Assembly (NCBI GenBank): GCA_017935345.1
Contig: JAGBHU010000002.1
Coordinates: 1-58,686, forward strand
Source of the DNA: Coprococcus sp.
GTDB lineage: Bacteria; Bacillota; Clostridia; Lachnospirales; Lachnospiraceae
DNA: 58,686 nucleotides
Direction: 5' to 3'
Shown: piece by piece, positions 53,532 through 58,686 of the stretch
Layout of the letters: the number at the start of each line of letters is the position of its first letter
Position numbering within the stretch: the stretch's first letter is position 1
Program-made: the position numbers and the translations under genes
Notes under the pieces: generated by a model
The model's input: only the letters and a program-made list of their open reading frames with translations
Database searches by the model: none
What the model was told of the DNA's origin: nothing

Positions 53532-53843
53532 TCACCATGCCCACAAAAACATCTGCAATCGCTCATGCAAGCTACGCACACCACTGGCAAACAGCTGCGG
53601 TACTCCAAGTACCACACTTTCAATTGCAAAAAAGATAAGTCCCTGCTTTACCAAATCCCAGGAGCCGGTATTACAATACGCAGCAATCACACCTACCACG
53701 ATAATTATATTTAAAATACCCAATATAAACCGTGCAACTCCTTCCACGGTATTATAGGTCAAGATTATAAAACCTAAAAGCAAAATAACTGGCAGTACTA
53801 ACACCTTTGCCACTAATTTAACCAAAAACTTAATTATCATCAT
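53532..53843 (-). CDS. CD1845-like membrane protein
   Basis: 103 residues with two to three hydrophobic helices (about 5-30, 35-60 and 68-88). It matches the small CD1845-type membrane protein common in these elements; the function is unknown. The end of the HTH gene overlaps its start by 14 bases. Confidence 0.8.
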   Translation of the reverse strand: MMIIKFLVKLVAKVLVLPVILLLGFIILTYNTVEGVARFILGILNIIIVVGVIAAYCNTGSWDLVKQGLIFFAIESVVLGVPQLFASGVRSLHERLQMFLWAW

Positions 53844-54048
53844 TCTCTACAACTCCCTTCTTCATGAGACGTTCCATCTCAACCTTATATGCTAATAACC
53901 GTAGTAAATACTCCGGCATTTGTCTTTCCCCTCGTTCCCAGTCTGTCATGGTACGATATGGAATATCAAAATACTGTGCAAACTGCTTACGATTCATTCC
54001 GGTTTTCTCTCTTAACTCTATCAACTGTTCCTGTAATGTATGTTCCAT
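53830..54048 (-). CDS. HTH regulator with strong autoregulated promoter
   Basis: 72 residues of the small ICE HTH class (LREKTGMNRKQFAQYFDIPYRTMTDWERGERQMPEYLLRLL). A TATA-containing start region and a strong GAGGGGG lie upstream. The perfect operator pair at 54063-54117 fits a dimeric repressor of this type, so it probably represses its own expression and that of the CD1845-like gene. Confidence 0.87.
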   Translation of the reverse strand: MEHTLQEQLIELREKTGMNRKQFAQYFDIPYRTMTDWERGERQMPEYLLRLLAYKVEMERLMKKGVVENDDN

Positions 54049-54062
54049 TTTATACCCCCTCT

Positions 54063-54122
54063 AGATACGCAGTGCGTTACTGTTTTTGCTTTTATTATAT
54101 TCACGCACTGCGTATCTGTCAA
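54063..54122 (-). promoter_or_regulatory. Consensus promoter with two 15-bp operator arms
   Basis: TTGACA (54117-54122), 17 bases and TATAAT (54094-54099) on the minus strand form a perfect consensus promoter. AGATACGCAGTGCGT (54063-54077) and its exact reverse complement ACGCACTGCGTATCT (54103-54117) form a perfect 15-bp inverted pair flanking the -10: one arm fills the spacer and the other lies just downstream of the start. Both arms would be occupied by a repressor dimer, and looping or cooperative binding is possible. The downstream gene (53830-54048) encodes a suitable regulator. Confidence 0.88.
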
Positions 54123-54161
54123 GATGTTATCTCTCATACTTTCCCACAGGCTCCCATAACA

Positions 54162-55130
54162 CTATCGTGCTTTAGCAAACTGTGGCATATCGTAATTCAC
54201 CTCTGCTTGGTAATATCCGCTCATGGTGCTAGATGCATTAAACAATGCAGCTAACAAATACTTCTTGATATTGCGAACCTTAGTAGTATTCGCCTTCAAA
54301 CAATCCACCACATACTCCACATGACCGGAATGAAGCTTCAAGAATTTGCTCTTTACAAGCTCTGCAGGATATCTGCTACTGGCAATCACAATCTCCGGAC
54401 TGGTAGTCAATACTGTCTCAAGCACCAAATCATAGATGCCCTCTATTAATTCCCTATCCATCGGTTCTCTCTGCACTAAAATATCAATAGCCAAATTTTC
54501 TCTGATAAGCTCTGCATAAGTATTTACTTTATCAGCCTCTCTTCGCATCACATCAGGTATCGATACGATAGGATTAGATTTAGTATCACTATTATCAGTA
54601 TTACTTAAGTTATTATAATTAGGTCCCGAAAAACAAACTTCTAGAGGTTTACATTCGGGACTTCTAGAATCCCCATTTTTAAACTTCTTGAAGTTTGAAA
54701 TGTAAACTTCTGAAACAGCCTCTTTTTCTCCAGAATCTTCATTTGTAAACTTCTGAGCATCCTGTATCACAAAACTCTTCACATATATTCTGGTGGCTTT
54801 TCCCTGTCCCTGACGGTCTTTTTCAATCAGCCCGATGCCTCCTTCTGCATCAAGCTCCTGCAGAGATTTCACTGCTTTATTCTTGCCACAGTTCAGCAGC
54901 TCCATGATTTCCTCTATAGAAAAGTATATGTAGGCTCTGCCAAGCTCATCAAACCACTCATTCTTTACAGATATGGACATTCTGTCCAGCAATAGTCCGT
55001 ACAGCACCTTAGCATCCGTTGAAAGCTCTCTGAAATAATCATCTGTGAACAGAAGCTTTGGTATTCGGTAGAAGCTTAGCATGTCTGCTTCCTTGCCATA
55101 GAAATAGTTAAATGCTACTCGTCGGTCCAT
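54162..55130 (-). CDS. Second RepA_N-type initiator with its own iterons
   Basis: 322 residues. FYRIPKLLFTDDYFRELSTDAKVLYGLLLDRMSISVKNEW matches the first RepA protein (47775-48641), and the C-terminus (VRNIKKYLLAALFNASSTMSGYYQAE) is like it too. Its iterons (54637-54713) have a sequence different from those of the first gene but the same 23-base period. A GGAGG seven bases upstream fixes the start. This second initiator may recognise its own origin. Confidence 0.88.
   Translation of the reverse strand: MDRRVAFNYFYGKEADMLSFYRIPKLLFTDDYFRELSTDAKVLYGLLLDRMSISVKNEWFDELGRAYIYFSIEEIMELLNCGKNKAVKSLQELDAEGGIGLIEKDRQGQGKATRIYVKSFVIQDAQKFTNEDSGEKEAVSEVYISNFKKFKNGDSRSPECKPLEVCFSGPNYNNLSNTDNSDTKSNPIVSIPDVMRREADKVNTYAELIRENLAIDILVQREPMDRELIEGIYDLVLETVLTTSPEIVIASSRYPAELVKSKFLKLHSGHVEYVVDCLKANTTKVRNIKKYLLAALFNASSTMSGYYQAEVNYDMPQFAKAR
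54637..54756. repeat. Four intragenic 23-bp iterons plus one offset copy in the second RepA gene
   Basis: The core ACTTCT(A/T)GA starts at 54637, 54660, 54683 and 54706, each exactly 23 bases apart. A fifth ACTTCTGA at 54749 is offset by 43 bases. The third copy is a near-palindrome (AAACTTCTTGAAGTTT). An AT-rich tract with TTATTATAATTAGG lies next to them. They sit in the linker between the two RepA domains, as in the first RepA gene. Confidence 0.8.
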
Positions 55131-55187
55131 TATCGAATCCTCCTTTCGAGATTTCAGAAGTGCATATTTTGCACTCCTGGATAAATC

Positions 55188-55544
55188 CTAGTCCGACGTA
55201 ATCACAAACTTTTTGATATAAAGTACATTAGAACGTCCCTGGCCAATGTGCTTCTTTTCCACCAGTCCCATGCCCACAAGCTCAGCCATGCTGTTAATCG
55301 CTTTTCGCTTAGAAATATTCATATCCTTGGCAATCTCCGAAATCGGATAAATAATATACACCCGGTTCTCCTCATCAATCCACTTGTTCTTCTGTGCACA
55401 ACTCATCCTATCCAGTAACATTCCATACAGAATCTTTGCTTGGATGGACAGAGGAGAAAATATCTCCTCCGTCACCATTGCCTTGGGAATATTGATGAAG
55501 CTGAACTGGTCTGCCTGATAGCTCTGGAAATATTCAAAAGGCAT
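55188..55544 (-). CDS. Third RepA_N-type protein, short form
   Basis: About 118 residues from 55544 (MPFEYFQSY), one base after the ParB stop. FSFINIPKAMVTEEIFSPLSIQAKILYGMLLDRMSCAQKNKW clearly matches the N-terminus of the other two RepA proteins, and it ends after the winged helix (RSNVLYIKKFVI). It lacks the DUF6017 C-terminus and the iterons. The frame is intact, so it may be a functional regulator or competing DNA-binding protein instead of a decayed gene. Confidence 0.78.
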   Translation of the reverse strand: MPFEYFQSYQADQFSFINIPKAMVTEEIFSPLSIQAKILYGMLLDRMSCAQKNKWIDEENRVYIIYPISEIAKDMNISKRKAINSMAELVGMGLVEKKHIGQGRSNVLYIKKFVITSD

Positions 55545-55545
55545 C

Positions 55546-56448
55546 TTAGTCACCATTCCTTTCTGACTGCCACTTATCCAACAATCCAATGATAACCTTC
55601 TCCCTCTGAGCCGCCGTAAAATGTGATGGAAAGTACTTGTTCAGCTTCTTTTCAGAAAGCGTCACCTTACCATTAGGTTTCGACTCTGGGAGCGCATTGT
55701 TCAGAATCTGAATCATCGTATATTGAGTGACATTCTCTAAGTTTGGAGTATTTTTGAGAGCTTCTATCTGTTCCGGTTTCAGAAATCCGTTCTCCCTAAT
55801 ATACTCATAAAGCCATTTCTGTAGGTCCTTATCGAAAAATGAGATATCTACTGCAACCATCAAACCAACTCTTTTCTCATCCACTAAATCGAGAAACTCC
55901 GGAATAAGTTCTGTTAATCGTATATAGCGTTTCACTTGCCTACCACTTATACCATTCTCCTTCCCTAATTCCTCATGACTCCACTTTGGGACGTCGCGTC
56001 CTAAAGTTAAATCCGTCCTTGCTCCTTGTCTGTTCATAGCATCCATTTTCATCTTTAATGCAAATGCTCTCTCACTTGGCAATATCTCTTCCCTCTGAAT
56101 ATTAGCATCTACCATCAGGATTACCGCTTCATCATTCGTCATCTGCTTCACAATCGCCGGAATGGTAGTTAATCCCGCCTTCTGTGCCGCATGCATTCTT
56201 CTGTGACCGGAAATCATCTCATAGGTTCCCTCATCATCCAGTCTTACAATTACCGGAGACAGCACTCCATTTGCCTTAATACTTTCAACCAGCTCCTGCA
56301 TCTTCTCATCATCAATTACCTTAAATGGATGATTCTCAAAAGGGAAGATTTGGTCAATTCGAATTTCCTCCGTACCATCCTTCGTTACCGGTGCGCCTAA
56401 TAATTCCTCAACTGATTCAAAATGTACTTTTTCTCTCTTCATAGCCAT
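55546..56448 (-). CDS. parB: ParB/Spo0J family protein
   Basis: 300 residues. The ParB N-terminal nuclease-like domain begins at about 25 (EIRIDQIFPFENHPF...VRLDDEGTYEMISGHRRMHAAQKAGLTTIPAIV), and the helix-turn-helix follows (WSHEELGKENGISGRQVKRYIRLTELIPEFLDLV). It ensures segregation of replicated ICE with ParA. The centromere-like site is not identified. It sits three bases after the ParA stop. Confidence 0.94.
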   Translation of the reverse strand: MAMKREKVHFESVEELLGAPVTKDGTEEIRIDQIFPFENHPFKVIDDEKMQELVESIKANGVLSPVIVRLDDEGTYEMISGHRRMHAAQKAGLTTIPAIVKQMTNDEAVILMVDANIQREEILPSERAFALKMKMDAMNRQGARTDLTLGRDVPKWSHEELGKENGISGRQVKRYIRLTELIPEFLDLVDEKRVGLMVAVDISFFDKDLQKWLYEYIRENGFLKPEQIEALKNTPNLENVTQYTMIQILNNALPESKPNGKVTLSEKKLNKYFPSHFTAAQREKVIIGLLDKWQSERNGD

Positions 56449-56451
56449 CTC

Positions 56452-57240
56452 TTAGCCCTCCATCTGATTCAATACTTCTTTTGTTAATGCCGTATAAGCA
56501 AATGCCGCTTTGCCCTTTGGATCGTAGTCATAAATGCTGGTTCCCACCTGACTGATTTCCGCCGCACGCACGGATAACGGAATCTCAATCGGAAATACCG
56601 GTATGGTCTTTCCATAAGCATCATTTACCTCAAGCACAATCTCCTTAGCATAATTCGTTCTATGGTCAACCATCGTAAGCAAGATTCCTTCAATCTCCAG
56701 CTTCGGATTCAGCCTGCGCTTTACGGTGTAAATCGTCTTAATAAGCTGTTGTAATCCTTTTACCGGTAAATATGCCGCCTGTACCGGAATCAGCACGGAA
56801 TCGGCGCATGCAAGCGCATTCACTGTCATAACACCAAGGGAAGGCATACAGTCGATAATTACCACATCATAATTGTGCTTTACCTGCTCCATAAAGCTAC
56901 GAAGCACCAGTTCACGACTCATAACATTTACCAAGGAAATCTCCACACAAGATAACTCTATATTGGATGGAATCAAATCTACACGCTCCTTGTGATGAAT
57001 CACTCCATATCCGGCAGGCACATCCTCCTCGTTTACAAGAAGCTCTATGATATCCACCAATGTCACATCCAGCTTGTCCGGTTCCTTATATCCGAGAGAT
57101 ATGGAAAGTGAGCCCTGCGGGTCTGCATCCACTAACAGAACCCTCTTACCTTCCTCTGCTAATCCTATTCCCAAATTAACTGCGGTCGTTGTCTTGCCAA
57201 CGCCACCCTTTTGATTTGCTATTGCAATAACCTTACACAT
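56452..57240 (-). CDS. parA: ParA/Soj-type partition ATPase
   Basis: 262 residues with deviant Walker A KGGVGKTTT, VLLVDADPQG, and the third motif VVIIDCMPSLGVMTVNAL of the ParA/Soj family. It moves replicated DNA with ParB. The start overlaps the preceding gene by eight bases. Confidence 0.96.
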   Translation of the reverse strand: MCKVIAIANQKGGVGKTTTAVNLGIGLAEEGKRVLLVDADPQGSLSISLGYKEPDKLDVTLVDIIELLVNEEDVPAGYGVIHHKERVDLIPSNIELSCVEISLVNVMSRELVLRSFMEQVKHNYDVVIIDCMPSLGVMTVNALACADSVLIPVQAAYLPVKGLQQLIKTIYTVKRRLNPKLEIEGILLTMVDHRTNYAKEIVLEVNDAYGKTIPVFPIEIPLSVRAAEISQVGTSIYDYDPKGKAAFAYTALTKEVLNQMEG

Positions 57241-57673
57241 CTTCTTCGTCCTCCTTAAATCCTAATGCTTCATAAATTTCTTTAAAATCATATCCGTAAT
57301 TCACCTTGTAACCGGCAAAATAGCTATTCAATAATTCTACATTGATAAAGAACCGTCCATTTATCCGGTACAAAGCATTTGCTCTGCTTGCCAGCTGATA
57401 GAGGAAATCCAGAGTCATCCCTAAATGCTCTGCCGCCTCCTTCGGACTCATATAAACCGCCCTGGCATCAAGGTGATACAGATTCATCTTCTGACAAAAT
57501 GCATCCAGCTTTTCCTTGTTGATTAACACTATCGAACCTATCTTATAAAGTGCATCACTCAGCAAAGCTACTTCGATGAGATCCTTTCTTTTTACCTGCG
57601 TTCTCTGTCTGATATCCTCGACTCTGTAGAATTTCTTAATTCCTACAAACTCGAAATGATTGCGGCCTGTCAT
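57233..57673 (-). CDS. Double-domain DUF6462-like protein
   Basis: 146 residues made of two copies of one HTH-like domain: residues about 12-65 (FYRVEDIRQRTQVKRKDLIEVALLSDALYKIGSIVLINKEKLDAF) and 76-130 (YMSPKEAAEHLGMTLDFLYQLASRANALYRINGRFFINVELLNSY). Each ends with the LYRING-VLIN-like hairpin and helix shared with the three genes upstream. Overlaps with both neighbours indicate one transcript. Confidence 0.78.
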   Translation of the reverse strand: MTGRNHFEFVGIKKFYRVEDIRQRTQVKRKDLIEVALLSDALYKIGSIVLINKEKLDAFCQKMNLYHLDARAVYMSPKEAAEHLGMTLDFLYQLASRANALYRINGRFFINVELLNSYFAGYKVNYGYDFKEIYEALGFKEDEEDV

Positions 57674-57915
57674 CGCGTCACCCGAAAGGTTTCCAAGTAC
57701 TTTTCAAACAGTTCAATATTCACAAGCACTACAGCGTCCACCTTATAAATAGCCTCTGCCTCTTCTGCCAGCTCTCTTGTTTTGTTCAAGCCTATACTGT
57801 ATAGCTCCGCACATTCCTGTAATCTGAAATACTTCTTAGCGATATACCTTGTCAGCTTCGATTCCTCAGAACCATATGCCAACATCTTTATCTGTGACCT
57901 ACGCTTCGTCCCCAT
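57670..57915 (-). CDS. DUF6462-like protein
   Basis: 81 residues, one domain: KYFRLQECAELYSIGLNKTRELAEEAEAIYKVDAVVLVNIELFEKYL. It has the excisionase-like helix-turn-helix followed by a beta hairpin and is a paralogue of its neighbours. Four-base overlap with the downstream gene. Confidence 0.76.
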   Translation of the reverse strand: MGTKRRSQIKMLAYGSEESKLTRYIAKKYFRLQECAELYSIGLNKTRELAEEAEAIYKVDAVVLVNIELFEKYLETFRVTR

Positions 57916-58159
57916 AGATTAAATCCTCCACTTTCTTTCTGTGCTGTCTGAGATACTCCTCAAATATTTCTCGCTTTATGAGTACCTTCTTTCCAACCTT
58001 GTAAACGGCACCGGAAGCCCATGCCATCCGTATCATCGGTTTTTCTCCCAAGCCGTAATATTCACGCCCCATTCGATAGGTAATGAAATCGTGCTGTGCA
58101 AACTCCAAATCCACATCATCTATCCGGTCAGAAAACATCCATATACATCCGCTCATCAA
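57899..58159 (-). CDS. DUF6462-like protein, divergent copy
   Basis: 86 residues, one domain (FITYRMGREYYGLGEKPMIRMAWASGAVYKVGKKVLIKREIFEEYL), more diverged than the others, with an N-terminal extension. It overlaps both neighbours (four and 17 bases). Confidence 0.74.
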   Translation of the reverse strand: MMSGCIWMFSDRIDDVDLEFAQHDFITYRMGREYYGLGEKPMIRMAWASGAVYKVGKKVLIKREIFEEYLRQHRKKVEDLIYGDEA

Positions 58160-58425
58160 TCTCCCTCCCCGGTTTTCGTCATAGACGGTGGCATATGAAA
58201 TCGTTCCAAATATGCATCAAAGATGTCTCTGTTAATCAGCACATAGCCATCAATCCGGTATAAGGCTCCTGCTCTGTCTGCCAGTTCCAAAATCTTCTTG
58301 TGCTGCATGCTGTAGACAATCTCTGCTTCCTTATATCGCAAAAACTGTCGTCTCAGCTTCCTTGCCTCTGCTTTCACAGATTCTCTCCGCTCAATTGTCA
58401 TGTACTCTTCGGTCTCAATCTTCAT
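58156..58425 (-). CDS. DUF6462-like protein, first gene of the ICE backbone in the window
   Basis: 89 residues from the ATG at 58425, which has AAGGAG ten bases upstream; the ATG at 58434 is too close to it. The domain is QFLRYKEAEIVYSMQHKKILELADRAGALYRIDGYVLINRDIFDAYL, the best copy of the family. These small proteins resemble excisionase-like DNA binders and could regulate the ICE or its excision; that is inference. It starts just after the integrase-side terminator. Confidence 0.78.
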   Translation of the reverse strand: MKIETEEYMTIERRESVKAEARKLRRQFLRYKEAEIVYSMQHKKILELADRAGALYRIDGYVLINRDIFDAYLERFHMPPSMTKTGEGD

Positions 58426-58474
58426 GGTTTGCATTCTCCTTTCATATTTACTGGCTGTCTCCCCAATTTGACAA

Positions 58475-58519
58475 CAAAAAAAGAGCCACTTTTCAAAATT
58501 TCTTTTAAAAAGTGACTCT
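58475..58519 (-). terminator. Rho-independent terminator of a gene beyond the right edge
   Basis: On the minus strand AGAGTCACTTTTT pairs with AAAAGTGGCTCT, then TTTTTTT. A transcript from the right, probably of an integrase, would end here before the backbone operon starts. Confidence 0.85.
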
Positions 58520-58686
58520 ATGTGTCTTAATTATTGAATTCTGTATGACTGAATATGGCTGTTTAGTCCCCACTAAAACCCAAAAATCCGCTCGAATTTG
58601 ATGTCATTTTGATGTCAAGCCATTTTCCGAGTCCGCAAACCCGCATAAACACTGGGTTATTTATCCAAACTTTTCATCGTTGGGAA
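58520..58686 (-). other. Right-edge stretch with repeats and possible 3' end of a minus-strand gene
   Basis: There is an 11-bp-period direct repeat of TTTGATGTCA (58597-58606 and 58608-58617). The last 30 bases form an open minus-strand frame ending FPTMKSLDK then TAA (58657-58686), possibly the C-terminus of a tyrosine integrase. I recall similar sequence near clostridial ICE attachment sites, but att core repeats could not be confirmed from this window. Confidence 0.35.

Noticed and set aside
53532-53843. A toxin-antitoxin pair formed with the HTH gene
   Set aside because: The protein is a small membrane protein typical of the ICE backbone, and no toxin feature is visible.
54637-54713. Iterons considered as a CRISPR array
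   Set aside because: The same reasons: 23-base period, no spacers, coding frame intact.

Overview
The window looks like accessory DNA from a low-GC Gram-positive gut anaerobe, most likely a Lachnospiraceae-type Clostridium (Bacillota). The evidence is strong AGGAGG-type ribosome binding sites, a Tn1549/CTn-like conjugation module (MobP-type relaxase, PrgI, Maff2, VirB4, VirD4, DUF4315/DUF4366-type proteins, RepA_N proteins), a LexA-type box at the left edge, and no chromosomal housekeeping genes. Every gene I accept lies on the minus strand, so the map reads functionally from right (58.7 kb) to left (1). No rRNA, tRNA, CRISPR array, IS transposase or antibiotic-resistance gene was recognised.

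Right part, 58.7-28.4 kb: the backbone of an integrative and conjugative element. It starts with four small tandem DUF6462-like proteins carrying five copies of one domain, followed by ParA, ParB and three RepA_N-type initiators. Two of the initiators contain four iterons with an exact 23-bp period inside the coding sequence. A self-regulated HTH gene with a consensus promoter and two perfect 15-bp operator arms comes next. A cargo pocket (53.5-50.2 kb) holds an AbiE type IV toxin-antitoxin pair and two unknown genes. The transfer operon (49.9-30.6 kb) encodes DUF5688, PcfB/DUF3801, VirD4, two near-identical Maff2 proteins, VirB6, PrgI, VirB4, a truncated-looking membrane protein, DUF4315, an SH3/DUF4366-type surface protein, ArdC, topoisomerase III, MobC-like and relaxase genes. 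A candidate oriT follows the relaxase. An integrase is expected just outside the right edge.

Middle, 28.2-10.8 kb: an AT-richer, tightly coupled defence operon and the most interesting part. In transcription order: XRE regulator, DUF4007 protein, BrxC/PglY-like giant ATPase, PAPS-reductase (DndC-like) protein with a built-in ferredoxin, cysteine desulfurase, a DUF3343 CXXC putative sulfur carrier, DptF, DptG, DptH, an HNH endonuclease and a MazG-like pyrophosphohydrolase. I read it as a DNA phosphorothioation-type modification module whose DndB/D/E partners are absent and apparently replaced by a BREX-like ATPase plus DUF4007, joined to a Dpt restriction module and a sulfur relay.

Left part, 10.75-0.3 kb: a second, probably undescribed, operon built around a MoxR AAA+ ATPase and a VWA protein whose N-terminal metallopeptidase-like domain has HQxxH instead of HExxH. 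Around it are another AAA ATPase, an NTF2-like-domain protein, an NrdG-like radical-SAM protein, a small membrane protein, a C-terminal-HTH protein, a protein with an internal duplication, a SIMPL-domain protein and an XRE regulator. The architecture resembles MoxR-VWA conflict systems, but its function is inferred only. At 226-280 a good minus-strand promoter with a LexA-type box points to an SOS-regulated gene just beyond the left edge.
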